This document shows, piece by piece, positions 27,658 through 38,494 of a stretch of DNA of 64,000 nt. Numbering within the stretch: the stretch's first letter is position 1; each line of letters opens with the position of its first letter. Below the pieces are notes generated by a model. It made no database searches. It was not told where the DNA came from and saw nothing but the letters and a program-made list of their open reading frames with translations. A program made the translations under genes and the position numbers. The stretch comes from Brevundimonas sp. 357 (GTDB lineage Bacteria; Pseudomonadota; Alphaproteobacteria; Caulobacterales; Caulobacteraceae): positions 1 through 64,000 of the forward strand of contig NZ_RHWX01000004.1 in assembly GCF_003938605.1 (NCBI RefSeq), written 5' to 3'.

Positions 27658-29715
27658 GTGACTATCCAGACTCTCGTCACTCTCGGCGTCTTCGCCCCCC
27701 TGCTGGGGGCCATGATCGCCGGCTTCTTCGGTCGCCGGATCGGCGACGTCGCCTCGCAGGCCGTCACCACGGGCCTGCTGTTCTTCTCGTGCGCGGTCTC
27801 CTGGATCGTGTTCAGCCAGTGGACCTGGGGCGGGTTGGAAGCCTTCACCGTGCACCTGGCGCCGTTCATCCACGTCGGCGAGTTCCAGTCGAACTGGTCG
27901 ATCCGCGTCGACGCCATGTCGGCCACCATGTTGATCGTGGTGACGTCGGTGTCCTCGCTGGTTCACCTCTATTCCTGGGGTTACATGAAGGAGGACGACA
28001 GCCGTCCTCGCTTCTTCGCCTATCTGTCGCTGTTCACCTTCATGATGCTGGCGCTGGTGACGGCGGCCGACTTCCTGCAGATGTTCTTCGGTTGGGAAGG
28101 CGTGGGCCTGGCGTCCTATCTGCTGATCGGTTTCTGGTTCAAGAAGCCCTCGGCCACCGCCGCCTCGATCAAGGCCTTCGTGGTCAACCGCGTCGGCGAC
28201 TTCGGCTTCCTGCTCGGCATGATGACCGTGTTCTGGATGTTCGGCACGATCGAGTTCGCCAAGCTGTTCCCGCTGATCGCCGGCAAGGCCGGGACGGGCT
28301 GGGAATTCCTGGGCCACACCTGGTCGGCGCTGGATCTGGCCGGTCTGCTGCTGTTCATCGGCGCGATGGGCAAATCGGCGCAGTTCTTCCTGCACACCTG
28401 GCTGCCGGATGCGATGGAAGGCCCGACGCCCGTGTCGGCCCTGATCCACGCGGCCACCATGGTTACGGCCGGCGTCTACATGGTCTGCCTGCTGTCGCCG
28501 CTGTATGAGCACGCGCCCGTCGCGTCGCAGTTCATCGCCATCATCGGCGGCATCACGGCCATCTTCGCCGCGACCGTCGGCATGATGCAGAACGACATCA
28601 AGCGCGTGATCGCCTATTCGACCTGTTCGCAGCTGGGCTACATGTTCTTTGCGGCGGGCGTCGGGGCTTACCAGCCCGCCATGTTCCACCTGTTCACCCA
28701 CGCCTTCTTCAAGGCCCTGCTGTTCCTGGGCGCCGGTTCGGTGATCCACGGCATGCACCACGAGCAGGACATGCGGAAGATGGGCGGCCTGTGGAAGCTG
28801 CTGCCCGTCACCTATGCGACCATGATGATCGGCACCATCGCCATCACCGGCCTGGGCATGCCCGGCGTCGGCGGCTTCGCCGGCTTCTACTCCAAGGACT
28901 CCATTCTTGAGAGCGCCTATGCGGCGGCGACGACCGGCCATTCGGCCGCGGGCATGTTCGCCTTCGTCATCGGCATCTCGGCGGCCCTGCTGACGGCTTA
29001 CTACTCGTGGCGCCTGGTGTTCATGACCTTCCACAACAAGCCGGTGTGGAAGGAAGAGGAGGGCGCGCACCATGCGGACGCCCACGCTCATGACGATCAT
29101 CATGCTCATGACGATCATGCGCACGACGACCATCACCATGGTCCGCTGAAGCCGCATGAGAGCCCGCTGGTCATGGTCGTGCCGCTGCTGGTGCTGTCGA
29201 TCGGCGCGGTGTTCGCGGGCATGATCTTCGCCCCGCACTTCATCGGCCATCATGAGGCTGAGTTCTGGCGCGGCGCCATCTTCGTCGGGGCTGAGAACCA
29301 CGTCCTGCACGAAAGCCACAACGTCCCGACCTGGGTGAAGTGGGCGCCGCTGATCGTGACGCTGCTGGGCACGGCCATCGCCTACTGGCTGTATGTCGTG
29401 AAGGAAGGCGCGGCCAAGGAGATGGCCGACCGCAAGGGCCCACTGTGGACCTTCCTCTACAACAAGTGGTTCTTCGATGAGCTGTACGACGCCGTCTTCG
29501 TGAAGGGGACCAAGGCGATCGGCGACTTCTTCTGGAAGATCGGCGACGTGAAGATCATCGACGGCCTCGGTCCGAACGGCGCGGCCTGGGCTTCGCTGAA
29601 GTCGGGCGGCTGGTTGTCCCGGTTCCAGTCCGGTTTCGTCTACTTCTATGCATTCGTGATGCTGATCGGCGTGGCGGCATTCCTTGCCTTCGCCATCTTC
29701 ACGTGGGGAGCCTGA
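27658..29715 (+). CDS. nuoL: NADH-quinone oxidoreductase subunit L, with a His/Asp-rich loop
   Basis: The largest proton-pumping antiporter-like subunit, 685 residues with about 15-16 helices and the long lateral helix near the C-terminus. Family motifs are [18 protein letters not shown] (Glu in TM5), [35 protein letters not shown] and [10 protein letters not shown]. Residues 471-494 (DNA 29068-29139) form a loop in which 12 of 24 residues are His and 7 are Asp. The start is GTG at 27658, eight bases after nuoK. Confidence 0.97.
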   Translation: MTIQTLVTLGVFAPLLGAMIAGFFGRRIGDVASQAVTTGLLFFSCAVSWIVFSQWTWGGLEAFTVHLAPFIHVGEFQSNWSIRVDAMSATMLIVVTSVSSLVHLYSWGYMKEDDSRPRFFAYLSLFTFMMLALVTAADFLQMFFGWEGVGLASYLLIGFWFKKPSATAASIKAFVVNRVGDFGFLLGMMTVFWMFGTIEFAKLFPLIAGKAGTGWEFLGHTWSALDLAGLLLFIGAMGKSAQFFLHTWLPDAMEGPTPVSALIHAATMVTAGVYMVCLLSPLYEHAPVASQFIAIIGGITAIFAATVGMMQNDIKRVIAYSTCSQLGYMFFAAGVGAYQPAMFHLFTHAFFKALLFLGAGSVIHGMHHEQDMRKMGGLWKLLPVTYATMMIGTIAITGLGMPGVGGFAGFYSKDSILESAYAAATTGHSAAGMFAFVIGISAALLTAYYSWRLVFMTFHNKPVWKEEEGAHHADAHAHDDHHAHDDHAHDDHHHGPLKPHESPLVMVVPLLVLSIGAVFAGMIFAPHFIGHHEAEFWRGAIFVGAENHVLHESHNVPTWVKWAPLIVTLLGTAIAYWLYVVKEGAAKEMADRKGPLWTFLYNKWFFDELYDAVFVKGTKAIGDFFWKIGDVKIIDGLGPNGAAWASLKSGGWLSRFQSGFVYFYAFVMLIGVAAFLAFAIFTWGA

Positions 29716-29720
29716 GCCTC

Positions 29721-31208
29721 GTGCCTCACATTCTGAGCATCGTCACCTTCCTGCCGCTTCTCGGCGCGGCCGCGATCCTAGTCGCGCGCCTGCTGAACAA
29801 GGGCGGTCAGGACGCCGCGGCCCCGGCCGCTCGCTGGATCGCCCTGATCACCACAATGGTGGTGCTGGCTGTGTCCGTCCTGCTGGTCGCGCAGTTCGAT
29901 CCGTCGAACCCGGCCTATCAGTTCGTCGAGAACTACGCCTGGTTCGCGGGCGCCGGCTATCACCTGGGCGTGGACGGGATCTCCATCCTGTTCGTCCTGC
30001 TGACGGCCTTCCTGCTGCCGATCTGCATCGTGGCCAGCTGGAAGTCGATCGAGACGCGCGTCGTCGAATACATGATCGCCTTTCTGATCCTGGAGACCAT
30101 GGTCATCGGGGTGTTCACCTCGCTGGACCTGTTCCTCTTCTACATCTTCTTCGAAGGCACCCTGGTGCCGATGTATCTGATCATCGGCATCTGGGGCGGC
30201 GCCAACCGCATCTACGCGGCGTACAAGTTCTTCCTGTACACCCTGCTGGGATCGGTCCTGATGCTGCTGGCCATGCTGTGGATGGCCCACACGACCGGCA
30301 CCACCAGCATTCCGGAACTGAAGCAGTACGCCTTCGACCCGGCGGTGCAGCCGCTGCTGTGGCTGGCCTTCTTCGCCTCCTTCGCGGTGAAGATGCCGAT
30401 GTGGCCGGTGCACACCTGGCTGCCCGACGCCCACGTTCAGGCGCCGACGGCCGGTTCGGTCATTCTGGCCGGCATCTTGCTGAAGCTGGGCGGCTACGGC
30501 TTCATCCTGTTCAACATCCCGATGTTCCCGCTGGCGTCGCAGATGTTCACGCCTCTGGTGCTGACGCTGTCTGTGATCGCCGTGGTCTACACCTCGCTGG
30601 TCGCCTTCCGTCAGACGGACATCAAGAAGCTGATCGCCTATTCGTCGGTCGCTCACATGGGCTTCGTGACCATGGGCATCTTCGCGGGCAACGACACCGG
30701 CGTGCAGGGCGCCGTCTTCCAGATGCTGAGCCACGGCCTGATCTCGGGCGCGCTCTTCCTCTGCGTCGGCGTGGTCTATGACCGGATGCACACCCGTGAG
30801 ATCGCCTTCTACGGCGGCCTGACGGCGCGGATGCCCTGGTATGCGGCCATCTTCCTGATGTTCACCATGGCCAACGTCGGCCTGCCGGGCACCTCGGGCT
30901 TCATCGGCGAAGTGCTGACGATGACGGGCGCCTATCAGGTCTCGACCTGGGCGGCCCTGATCGCGGCCTCGGGCGTGATCTTTTCGGCGGTCTATGCGCT
31001 GACGCTGTTCCGCAACGTCATGTACGGCCCGATCACCAATCCGGCGCTGGAAAACATCACCGACATCGACAAGCGCGAACTGCTGATCTTCGTGCCCCTG
31101 ATCGTCGGCACCATCTGGCTGGGCCTCTATCCCAACGCCGTTCTCGACTACACCGGGCCGACTGTTGAAGCCCTGACCAGCGCCTATCGCGCCGCGATCG
31201 GCGGGTGA
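29721..31208 (+). CDS. nuoM: NADH-quinone oxidoreductase subunit M
   Basis: An antiporter-like proton-pumping subunit, 495 residues. Diagnostic sequences are [49 protein letters not shown] and [16 protein letters not shown], with catalytic Glu and Lys residues in these helices. GTG at 29721 ([15 protein letters not shown]) is the sensible start; a GTG at 29703 would overlap nuoL. Confidence 0.96.
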   Translation: MPHILSIVTFLPLLGAAAILVARLLNKGGQDAAAPAARWIALITTMVVLAVSVLLVAQFDPSNPAYQFVENYAWFAGAGYHLGVDGISILFVLLTAFLLPICIVASWKSIETRVVEYMIAFLILETMVIGVFTSLDLFLFYIFFEGTLVPMYLIIGIWGGANRIYAAYKFFLYTLLGSVLMLLAMLWMAHTTGTTSIPELKQYAFDPAVQPLLWLAFFASFAVKMPMWPVHTWLPDAHVQAPTAGSVILAGILLKLGGYGFILFNIPMFPLASQMFTPLVLTLSVIAVVYTSLVAFRQTDIKKLIAYSSVAHMGFVTMGIFAGNDTGVQGAVFQMLSHGLISGALFLCVGVVYDRMHTREIAFYGGLTARMPWYAAIFLMFTMANVGLPGTSGFIGEVLTMTGAYQVSTWAALIAASGVIFSAVYALTLFRNVMYGPITNPALENITDIDKRELLIFVPLIVGTIWLGLYPNAVLDYTGPTVEALTSAYRAAIGG

Positions 31209-31215
31209 GACCATA

Positions 31216-32658
31216 ATGCCTGATCTGTCCTCCGCTCTCCAACTCGCCGCCCCGGAGCTGACCCTTGCGGTCGGCGGGCTGGTGCTGCTCATGCTCGGCG
31301 CCTTCGCCGGCGAGAAGTCGACGCGCCTGGTCTCGGGCCTGTCGGTGCTGCTGCTGCTGGCGGCGACGGCCCTGGCCGTCGTCGGCCCGCTGGGGTCCGC
31401 CTTCAACGGGGCCTATGTGGCCGATCCGCTGGCCGTCTTCGGCAAGGCGGTGATCTTCCTGTCCGCCGCCGTGGCCGTGGTGCTGGGCGACGGCTGGATG
31501 CATCGCAACAACATCGCCAAGTTCGAGTATCCGATCCTGATCGTGCTGGCCTCGGTCGGCATGGGCATGATGGCGTCGTCAGGCGACCTGATCTCGCTCT
31601 ACATCGGCATCGAGATGCATTCGCTGGCCCTGTACGTCCTGGCCGCCTATCGCCGTGACGATCTAAAGGCCTCGGAAGCCGGTCTGAAATATTTCGTTCT
31701 GGGCGCGCTGTCGTCGGGGTTGCTGCTGTACGGCGCCAGCCTGATCTACGGTTTCGCCGGTTCGATGCGGTTCGAGGACATCGCCGCCTTCGCCACCGCC
31801 AACCCCGGTCCGGGCCTGATCTTCGGCCTGGTCTTCCTGATCTGCGGTCTGGCGTTCAAGGTTTCGGCCGCGCCGTTCCACATGTGGACGCCGGACGTCT
31901 ATGAAGGCGCCCCGACCCCGGTCGTGGCCCTGTTCTCGACCGCGCCCAAGGTGGCGGCCATGGTGCTGATCATCCGCGTTCTGGTCGAAGGCTTCGGTCT
32001 GGCCCATGCCCAGTGGGCCCAGGTTCTGATCCTGATCTCGCTGATCAGCTTTGCGGTCGGCGCCTTCGGCGGCCTGATGCAGAAGGACATCCAGCGCCTG
32101 CTGGCCTATTCGTCCATCATCAACATCGGCTACGCCCTGCTGGGCGTGGCGGCGGGCACCCAGGTCGGCGTCCAGGCGACCCTGATGTTCATGACCCTGT
32201 ATGTCGTGGACCAGATCGGCTTCTTCGCCATCCTGCTGTCGCTGAGCCGCAACGGCCGTCCGATCCGCAAGATCGCCGATCTGGCCGGTCTGAAGAAGGA
32301 CCGTCCGGTCACGGCCGTCGCCCTGACGATCCTGTCGCTGTCGGCCGTCGGCATTCCGCCCATGTCGGGCTTCTGGGGCAAGTTCTACGTCTTCGGCGCC
32401 GCCGCCGACGCGGGTTACTGGATGGCGGGCGCCGCGGGTCTGGTGGCCTCGGTCGTCGCGGCCTTCTACTATCTGCGCATCATCAAGGTGATCTGGTTCG
32501 ACACGCCTGAGTTCGACGTGACGACGGACAAGGCGCCGGCCGGCGCGCAATGGATCGGCTGGGCGGCTGCGGCCTTCAGCTTCCCTGTGCTGCTGATCGC
32601 CCTGACCTGGCTGGAGCCGCTGACGCGCGCGGCGGCCGCGGGCGTCGGGATCGGATAA
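31216..32658 (+). CDS. nuoN: NADH-quinone oxidoreductase subunit N
   Basis: The third antiporter-like subunit, 480 residues and about 14 helices. Conserved parts are LYIGIEMHSLALYVLAAY, EAGLKYFVLGALSSGLLLYG, FKVSAAPFHMWTPDVYEGAPTPV and YSSIINIGYALLG. It is the last complex I gene; birA begins six bases after the stop. Confidence 0.97.
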   Translation: MPDLSSALQLAAPELTLAVGGLVLLMLGAFAGEKSTRLVSGLSVLLLLAATALAVVGPLGSAFNGAYVADPLAVFGKAVIFLSAAVAVVLGDGWMHRNNIAKFEYPILIVLASVGMGMMASSGDLISLYIGIEMHSLALYVLAAYRRDDLKASEAGLKYFVLGALSSGLLLYGASLIYGFAGSMRFEDIAAFATANPGPGLIFGLVFLICGLAFKVSAAPFHMWTPDVYEGAPTPVVALFSTAPKVAAMVLIIRVLVEGFGLAHAQWAQVLILISLISFAVGAFGGLMQKDIQRLLAYSSIINIGYALLGVAAGTQVGVQATLMFMTLYVVDQIGFFAILLSLSRNGRPIRKIADLAGLKKDRPVTAVALTILSLSAVGIPPMSGFWGKFYVFGAAADAGYWMAGAAGLVASVVAAFYYLRIIKVIWFDTPEFDVTTDKAPAGAQWIGWAAAAFSFPVLLIALTWLEPLTRAAAAGVGIG

Positions 32659-32664
32659 GGGGCC

Positions 32665-33411
32665 TTGGCGGCTCCGGTCCTGATCCTCGAAGAGACCGAC
32701 TCCACCAACGCCGAGGCGCGTCGTCGCGCCGAGGCGGGCGAGGCCGGGCCGCTGTGGATCGCGGCCCGGCGTCAAACCGCCGGGCGGGGCCGTCGTGGCC
32801 GCGCCTGGGACAGCCGGGACGGCAACCTGGTCACGACCCTGCTGCTGACGCTGAACTGCACTCCGGCCGAGGCGGCGCAGCTGACCTTCGCCGCCGCCCT
32901 GGCGGTGGCCGATCTGCTGGATCGTTATGTCCCGCCGGCGCTGGTCAGCATCAAATGGCCCAATGACGTCCTGCTGGACGGGCGCAAGTCGTCGGGCATC
33001 CTGATCGAGTCCGGCCCGGCGCCTTCCGGCAGCCTGTGGCTGGCCGTGGGCGTCGGCGTGAACCTGTCCCGCGCGCCCGAAGGGACCGAGCGCCCGACCA
33101 CCTGCATCGTCGAGCACCTGCGTCATGACGTGCCCGTCGCGCCGTCGATGGAGGAGGGAGCCAAGGCGTTAGCCGAAACCTTCGATGCCTGGCTGGAACG
33201 CTGGACGCGCTTGGGCTTTCAGCCCGTGCTGGACGCCTGGGTCGCGCGCACGCCGGGCCTGTTCGGGCCATGCACGGCGCGGCTGAGTCATGAAACCCTG
33301 AGCGGGATCGCCGACGGCGTCGAGGCCGACGGCGCCCTGCGCCTGAAACTGCCGGACGGAAGCCTGCGGATCATCTCCGCCGGTGACGTCTTCTTCGGAG
33401 AAGCCGCCTGA
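32665..33411 (+). CDS. birA: Biotin--[acetyl-CoA-carboxylase] ligase
   Basis: Activates biotin with ATP and attaches it to the carrier subunit of carboxylases. The 248 residues show the substrate loop [12 protein letters not shown] and the catalytic strand [19 protein letters not shown]. There is no N-terminal helix-turn-helix, so this is the monofunctional class without repressor activity. The start is TTG at 32665 with AAGGGG upstream. It lies at the tail of the nuo operon and its stop overlaps the coaX start (TGATG). Confidence 0.94.
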   Translation: MAAPVLILEETDSTNAEARRRAEAGEAGPLWIAARRQTAGRGRRGRAWDSRDGNLVTTLLLTLNCTPAEAAQLTFAAALAVADLLDRYVPPALVSIKWPNDVLLDGRKSSGILIESGPAPSGSLWLAVGVGVNLSRAPEGTERPTTCIVEHLRHDVPVAPSMEEGAKALAETFDAWLERWTRLGFQPVLDAWVARTPGLFGPCTARLSHETLSGIADGVEADGALRLKLPDGSLRIISAGDVFFGEAA

Positions 33412-34202
33412 TGCTGCTGGCGATCGAGCAAGGCAACACCAACACCCTGTTCGCCGTTCACGATGGCGAAGAGTGGATATTCCAGTGGCGCACCGCCACC
33501 GATCCCATGCGCACGGCCGATGAATACGCCGTCTGGCTGCATCAGTTGTTCGAGATGCGCGGCCAGGGCCAGACCATGGCCGACATGGACGGCTGCATCA
33601 TCTCCAGCGTGGTGCCGCAGTCGATCTTCAACCTGCGCAACCTGGCGCGGCGGTACCTGAACGTCGAACCCCTGGTGATCGGCGAGAACGTCGAACTGGG
33701 CATCGAAGTGCGCATCCATAAGCCCAGCGAGGCCGGGGCCGACCGTCTGGTCAACGCCATCGGCGCGCTTCAGGTCTATGAGGGCGACCTGCTGCTGATC
33801 GACAGCGGCACGGCCACCACCTTCGACGTCGTATCCGGCGCGAACGGGCAGGGGGCGGGGGCCTTCGAAGGCGGGCTGATCGCGCCGGGCATCAACCTGT
33901 CGCTTCAGGCCCTGCACGAGGCGGCGGCCAAGTTGCCGCGCATCGCCATCCAGCGCCCCGATACCGTGATCGGGCGCGACACCGTCACCTCCATGCAATC
34001 GGGGGTCTTCTGGGGCTATATCGCCCTGATCGAAGGGCTGGTGGACCGCATCAAGGCCGAGTGGGGCAAGCCCATGACGGTCATCGGCACCGGCGGCGTC
34101 GCCTCCCTGTTCGAGGGCGCAACCGACTCTATCGACCGGTTTGATCCGGACCTGACCATCCGCGGCCTACTCGAAATCTGGCGGCGGAACTCCCATCTGT
34201 AA
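33411..34202 (+). CDS. coaX: Type III pantothenate kinase
   Basis: Phosphorylates pantothenate in the first step of coenzyme A synthesis. The 263 residues form an ASKHA fold. The phosphate-1 loop reads [13 protein letters not shown], with Glu6 where many homologs have Asp (DxGNT). It is followed by [19 protein letters not shown] and [15 protein letters not shown]. The C-terminal [13 protein letters not shown] is typical. The start overlaps birA; rnj follows six bases after the stop. Confidence 0.95.
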   Translation: MLLAIEQGNTNTLFAVHDGEEWIFQWRTATDPMRTADEYAVWLHQLFEMRGQGQTMADMDGCIISSVVPQSIFNLRNLARRYLNVEPLVIGENVELGIEVRIHKPSEAGADRLVNAIGALQVYEGDLLLIDSGTATTFDVVSGANGQGAGAFEGGLIAPGINLSLQALHEAAAKLPRIAIQRPDTVIGRDTVTSMQSGVFWGYIALIEGLVDRIKAEWGKPMTVIGTGGVASLFEGATDSIDRFDPDLTIRGLLEIWRRNSHL

Positions 34203-34208
34203 GGCCGT

Positions 34209-35885
34209 ATGAAAAAACAAAATCAAAACGACGAACTCGTCTTCCTGCCGCTGGGCGGCTCGAACGAGGTCGGCATGAACCTGAACGCCTATGGCTTCGG
34301 CCCGGCGCATGACCGCAAATGGATCATCGTCGACGTCGGCGTGACCTTCGGCGATCAGTCCACGCCCGGCGTGGACGTCATCGTGCCGGACCCCAGCTTC
34401 CTGGAAGGCGAGAACATCCTGGGCATCGTGCTGACGCACGCGCACGAGGACCACATCGGCGCCCTGGGCTGGCTGTGGCCGCGCATCCAGGCGCCTTTGT
34501 ACGCCACCCCCTTCACCGCCTTCCTGATCCGCGAGAAGCTGCGCGACGCCGGTATCTATGAAGATGTCGAGCTGCACGAGGCGCCGCTGGGTTCGACGGT
34601 GAACCTGGGCCCGTTCGAGGTGACCTACGTCACCATCACCCACTCGATCGCGGAGCCGAACGGCCTGGCCATCAAGACGTCGTTGGGCACGGTGCTGCAC
34701 ACCGGCGACTGGAAGATCGACAACGATCCGGTCGTGGGCGAGCGCACCGACGTCGACTTCATCCAGAAGCTGGGCGACGAGGGCGTCCTGGCGATGGTGT
34801 GCGACTCCACCAACGTCTTCGTGGACGGCGTCGCCGGGTCCGAGGGCGATGTGAAGGTCAAGCTGGCTGAGTTGATCCAGGGCCTGAAGGGTCGGGTCGC
34901 CGTGGGCTGCTTCGCCTCCAACGTCGCGCGGATGCACAGCGTTATCAGCGCTGCAGAAGCCGCCGGGCGTCGCGTGGCCCTGGCCGGGCGCTCGATGCAC
35001 CGCATCACCGCCGCCGCCAAGTCGGTCGGCATGTTGAACGACATCAAGCCCTTCCTGTCTGAACAGGAGGCCAAGATCTGGCCGGCCGACGAGATATTGT
35101 ACCTGTGCACCGGCAGCCAGGGCGAGGCGCGCGCCGCCCTGTCGCGCGTGGCTGAAGGGACGCATCCCTTCATCAAGCTGGGCGAGGGGGACCACTGCAT
35201 CTTCTCGTCGCGCGTCATCCCCGGCAACGAGCTGTCCATCGGCCGTCTGCAGGACAAGATGGCCGAGCGCGGAATCCGCATCTACACCGAGAAGGATCAC
35301 CCCGGCATCCACGTCTCGGGCCACCCGTGCCGTGACGAACTGCGCCAGATGTATCAGTGGGCCCGGCCGCAGATCGCGGTGCCGACCCACGGCATGCGCC
35401 GCCACCTGATCGAGCACGGCAACCTGGCCAAGGACATGCAGGTGCCCGAGACGGTCACGCCGCGTAATGGCGACATGGTGCGCCTGGCGCCCGGACCCGC
35501 CGCCATCATCGACGAAGTGCCCTCGGGCCGTCTGTTCGTCGACGGCGGCATGCTGGTGGAAGAGGCCGGCGAGGCCCTGCGCGAACGCAAGCACGCCGCC
35601 AACAACGGCATCCTGATCGTCAGCTTCGCCCTGGACAAGCGCGGCCGCATCGCCAGCGACATCGACGTGCGCGGCATCGGCCTGCCGGGCGACGCCGACC
35701 GTCCGCTGGGCGACGTGCTGGACGACATGGCCGAGCGCGTCGAGAACACGGTGCGCGGCCTGAAGGGCGAGGCGCTGGAAGACGAAGCCGTTATCGAACA
35801 GGCGGTCAGCCGGACCTTGAAGAAGGCCAGCCAGCAGATCTGGGATCGTCGTCCGATCGTGGAAACCGTGGTGCTGAGGCTCTGA
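34209..35885 (+). CDS. rnj: Ribonuclease J
   Basis: A metallo-beta-lactamase/beta-CASP ribonuclease with endo- and 5'-3' exonuclease activity in RNA maturation and decay, 558 residues. The metal site is THAHEDHIGALGWLW (H-x-H-x-D-H), with further ligands in HSIAEPNGLAI and LHTGDWKID. The beta-CASP region holds VCDSTNV, CFASNVARMHS and CTGSQGEARAAL, and later VSGHPCRDEL and PTHGMRRH. The C-terminal domain follows. It is co-transcribed with birA and coaX, a conserved alphaproteobacterial cluster. Confidence 0.96.
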   Translation: MKKQNQNDELVFLPLGGSNEVGMNLNAYGFGPAHDRKWIIVDVGVTFGDQSTPGVDVIVPDPSFLEGENILGIVLTHAHEDHIGALGWLWPRIQAPLYATPFTAFLIREKLRDAGIYEDVELHEAPLGSTVNLGPFEVTYVTITHSIAEPNGLAIKTSLGTVLHTGDWKIDNDPVVGERTDVDFIQKLGDEGVLAMVCDSTNVFVDGVAGSEGDVKVKLAELIQGLKGRVAVGCFASNVARMHSVISAAEAAGRRVALAGRSMHRITAAAKSVGMLNDIKPFLSEQEAKIWPADEILYLCTGSQGEARAALSRVAEGTHPFIKLGEGDHCIFSSRVIPGNELSIGRLQDKMAERGIRIYTEKDHPGIHVSGHPCRDELRQMYQWARPQIAVPTHGMRRHLIEHGNLAKDMQVPETVTPRNGDMVRLAPGPAAIIDEVPSGRLFVDGGMLVEEAGEALRERKHAANNGILIVSFALDKRGRIASDIDVRGIGLPGDADRPLGDVLDDMAERVENTVRGLKGEALEDEAVIEQAVSRTLKKASQQIWDRRPIVETVVLRL

Positions 35886-36223
35886 TGGCGGATCGTCTGT
35901 ATCTTCTGAACGCCGACTGGTTCGACGATCAGGGCGGGCCATGGTTCTGCCCGCCCGGCGCGCGGATCGAGGGAGTGCTGGGCCTGTATCCGCGCCTGCG
36001 CGAGCATCTGACGGTGACCCATCTGGATCACCCGCGCCCGCGCCCGGCCGTGATCGCCGAGGTGGGAGAGGCGAACCAGAGCTGCCCGCTTCTGGTGCTG
36101 GACGGCGAGTTCGACTGGCCCGACGCCCAGGTCAGCGAAGAGACCGGCGCGCGCTTCCTGCAGGACGACGCCATCCTGCCGTATTGGGCCGCGCGCTACG
36201 GGATCGGCCGGCCGCATCCGTAA
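35885..36223 (+). CDS. DUF3088 family protein
   Basis: 112 residues. The layout matches DUF3088 as remembered: an N-terminal RLYLLNADWFD, an FCPPGARIEGVL segment where homologs have a Cys-containing CxxC-like site, then HPRPRPAVIAEVGEANQSCPLLVL. The fold is thought to be thioredoxin-like. Function is unknown. The ATG overlaps the rnj stop (TGATG), so it is the last gene of the nuo-birA-coaX-rnj run. Confidence 0.7.
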   Translation: MADRLYLLNADWFDDQGGPWFCPPGARIEGVLGLYPRLREHLTVTHLDHPRPRPAVIAEVGEANQSCPLLVLDGEFDWPDAQVSEETGARFLQDDAILPYWAARYGIGRPHP

Positions 36224-36227
36224 CCCA

Positions 36228-36422
36228 TGACCCTTCTCCCGATGGGAGAAGGTGGCCCGAAGGGCCGGATGAGGGTTCCCGGCTGAAGTCGGCGTAAGCC
36301 GTTGCAAATCGGCTGATTGCGGAATCCTCACCCTTTGGCTGCTTCGCGCCGCCCTTCGGGTCGCCTTAGCGGATCACCTTCGGCTCTCCGAAGCTCAAGC
36401 CCTCTCCCATCGGGAGAGGGTG
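36228..36422. repeat. Intergenic repeat element with hairpin ends
   Basis: The left end is a 9-bp perfect hairpin, CCTTCTCCC-GAT-GGGAGAAGG (36232-36252), followed by GGCCCGAAGGGCC. The right end is CCCTCTCCC-ATC-GGGAGAGGG (36400-36420). Between them are short GC hairpins (GCCCTTCGGGTCGCC, ACCTTCGGCTCTCCGAAG) and no open frame with coding sense. It occupies the whole gap between convergent genes and looks like a dispersed palindromic element that may also terminate transcription in both directions. Confidence 0.65.
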
Positions 36423-36776
36423 TTAGAGCGTGACTTTGCGGTAGTTGTCGCGGTCCAGCGCGCCGATCTCGACCGAGATCTGGCGTGGGCCTTCATAAGG
36501 CGCGACCCCGGCCAGCAGCGCGGCCTGGACGGCTTCGCCCAAAGCTGTCTTCTGTTCCTGGGTGCGGCCGCTGAGGATGCGCAGGTCGCAGTGGACCATG
36601 GCCTGATCCGGGTCGCCGTCGGCGATGATCAGGCGGTCGCAGCGCACGATGCGCGTCTTGCAGGCGGGAAGTGTCGCGCCGACCGTCTCGACACAGAGGC
36701 GATGAATCTCCAGCGCCAGGGCGCGCCAGTCGGTCGCGTCGAAATGGGTGGAGTGTTCCAGCGTAATCTGTGGCAT
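36423..36776 (-). CDS. 5-carboxymethyl-2-hydroxymuconate isomerase-like tautomerase
   Basis: 117 residues of the CHMI family (tautomerase superfamily), with Pro2 at the processed N-terminus (MPQITLEHS) as the expected catalytic base. Other family-like stretches are RCDRLIIADGDPDQAMVHCDLRILSGRT and SVEIGALDRDNYRKVTL. Characterised members act in homoprotocatechuate degradation. No such pathway genes are adjacent, so the substrate here is uncertain. Confidence 0.8.
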   Translation of the reverse strand: MPQITLEHSTHFDATDWRALALEIHRLCVETVGATLPACKTRIVRCDRLIIADGDPDQAMVHCDLRILSGRTQEQKTALGEAVQAALLAGVAPYEGPRQISVEIGALDRDNYRKVTL

Positions 36777-36850
36777 TCAGGGCGTCCTTGTTGCGGAGCC
36801 TCTCCTTATCGCGCCGCGACGATGATTGCGATGAACGGACTTTAGAGACG

Positions 36851-37117
36851 ATGCCCCTTGGCCCCTTCACCCTGGTCGCCACCTTTCTGACGGTGTGGTG
36901 GATCGTGTTGTTCGCGATTCTGCCGCTGGGCATGTCGGACCAGATCAAGGATCCGCCGACGGACGGCACCCAATGGGGCGCGCCGAAGAACCCGAACCTC
37001 AAGAAGAAGTTCATCACCACGACCTGGGTGTCGATCATCGTCTGGCTCATTATCGTCGCCATCGTCTGGATCGGCTGGACCCCCGTGCCCGACATCACCC
37101 ACGCGAACGCGCTCTAG
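36851..37117 (+). CDS. DUF1467 family membrane protein
   Basis: 88 residues with two membrane helices (TLVATFLTVWWIVLFAILPLG and SIIVWLIIVAIVWIGW), separated by a polar loop with GAPKNPNLKKKF. This matches the small alphaproteobacterial DUF1467 family, which is often found upstream of proS and the lol genes as here. The ATG at 36851 (MPLGPFTLVA) is preferred over an in-frame upstream start at 36770. Function is unknown. Confidence 0.85.
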   Translation: MPLGPFTLVATFLTVWWIVLFAILPLGMSDQIKDPPTDGTQWGAPKNPNLKKKFITTTWVSIIVWLIIVAIVWIGWTPVPDITHANAL

Positions 37118-37177
37118 CTTTCGCCCCCTTCGCCCGGTTAAACCTCGGGCCTGACTGAATTTGCCGAGAATCCTCCC

Positions 37178-38494
37178 ATGCGCCTGTCGCGCTACTTCCT
37201 GCCGATCCTGAAAGAAGCCCCCTCCGACGCTCAGATCGTGTCGCATCAGCTGATGTTGCGCGCGGGCATGATCAAGCAGGAGGCCGCGGGCATCTACGCC
37301 TGGCTGCCATTGGGCTTGCGGGTGCTGCGCAAGATCGAAGGCATCGTCCGCGACGAGCAGGTCAAGGCCGGCGCCGTCGAACTGCTGATGCCGACGTTGC
37401 AACTGGCGGACCTGTGGCGCGAGAGCGGTCGCTACGACGCCTATGGCCCCGAGATGCTGCGCATCACCGACCGTCACGAGCGCGAGCTGCTGTACGGACC
37501 GACCAACGAGGAAATGGTCACGGATATCTTCCGGGCCTATGTGAAGAGCTACAAGGCCCTGCCGCTCAACCTCTTCCACATCCAGTGGAAGTTCCGCGAC
37601 GAGCGCCGCCCGCGCTTCGGCGTCATGCGCGGCCGCGAGTTCCTGATGAAGGACGCCTATTCCTTCGATCTGGACGAGGCCTCGGCCCGCATCGCCTACA
37701 AGCGCATGTTCGCCGCCTATCTGAACACCTTCTCGCGCTTGGGCCTGAAGGCGGTGCCGATGCGCGCCGACACCGGCCCCATCGGCGGCGATCTGAGCCA
37801 CGAGTTCATCGTTCTGGCCGAGACCGGCGAGAGCGAGGTCTTCTGCGACCGTAAGCTGGTCGAGATGGACGCACCGGGCCACAACCTCAGTGTCGAGCAG
37901 CTGGAAGGCGTGTTCAACGAGCGCACGGCCCTCTACGCCGCGACCGAGGAAATGCACGACGCGGCCCAGTTCGAGACCCAGACGGCCGAGGGCGACCGCC
38001 TGTCGGCGCGCGGCATCGAGGTCGGCCACATCTTCTATTTCGGCACCAAATACTCGACGCCGATGAAGGCCAAGGTCGCCGGGCCGAACGGCCAGGACAC
38101 CGAGGTCCACATGGGCAGCTACGGCGTCGGCGTGTCACGCCTGTTGGGCGCCATCATCGAGGCCAGCCATGACGAGGGCGGCATCATCTGGCCGGACTCG
38201 GTCGCGCCGTTCGACGTGGTGGTGATCAACCTGCGCGCCAGCGACGAGGCGGTCTCGGCCGCCTGTGAAGACGCCGTGGCCAAGCTGGAAGCGCTGGGCA
38301 AGGACGTCCTCTATGACGACACGGACGAGCGGCCGGGCGGCAAGTTCGCCACCGCCGACCTGATCGGCGTGCCGTGGCAGCTGACCATCGGACCCAAGGG
38401 TCTGGCTGACGGCGTGGTCGAACTGAAGCGCCGCGCCACCGGCGAGAAGCAGAGCCTGTCGCTGGACGCCGCCCTGGAGCTGCTGACGAAATGA
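37178..38494 (+). CDS. proS: Prolyl-tRNA synthetase (short alphaproteobacterial type)
   Basis: A class II aminoacyl-tRNA synthetase charging tRNA-Pro, 438 residues. It lacks the roughly 180-residue editing insertion of the E. coli type, as is usual in alphaproteobacteria. Motif 2 is in [23 protein letters not shown] and motif 3 is [15 protein letters not shown]. The C-terminal anticodon domain contains [21 protein letters not shown]. The stop overlaps the lolE start by four bases. Confidence 0.96.
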   Translation: MRLSRYFLPILKEAPSDAQIVSHQLMLRAGMIKQEAAGIYAWLPLGLRVLRKIEGIVRDEQVKAGAVELLMPTLQLADLWRESGRYDAYGPEMLRITDRHERELLYGPTNEEMVTDIFRAYVKSYKALPLNLFHIQWKFRDERRPRFGVMRGREFLMKDAYSFDLDEASARIAYKRMFAAYLNTFSRLGLKAVPMRADTGPIGGDLSHEFIVLAETGESEVFCDRKLVEMDAPGHNLSVEQLEGVFNERTALYAATEEMHDAAQFETQTAEGDRLSARGIEVGHIFYFGTKYSTPMKAKVAGPNGQDTEVHMGSYGVGVSRLLGAIIEASHDEGGIIWPDSVAPFDVVVINLRASDEAVSAACEDAVAKLEALGKDVLYDDTDERPGGKFATADLIGVPWQLTIGPKGLADGVVELKRRATGEKQSLSLDAALELLTK

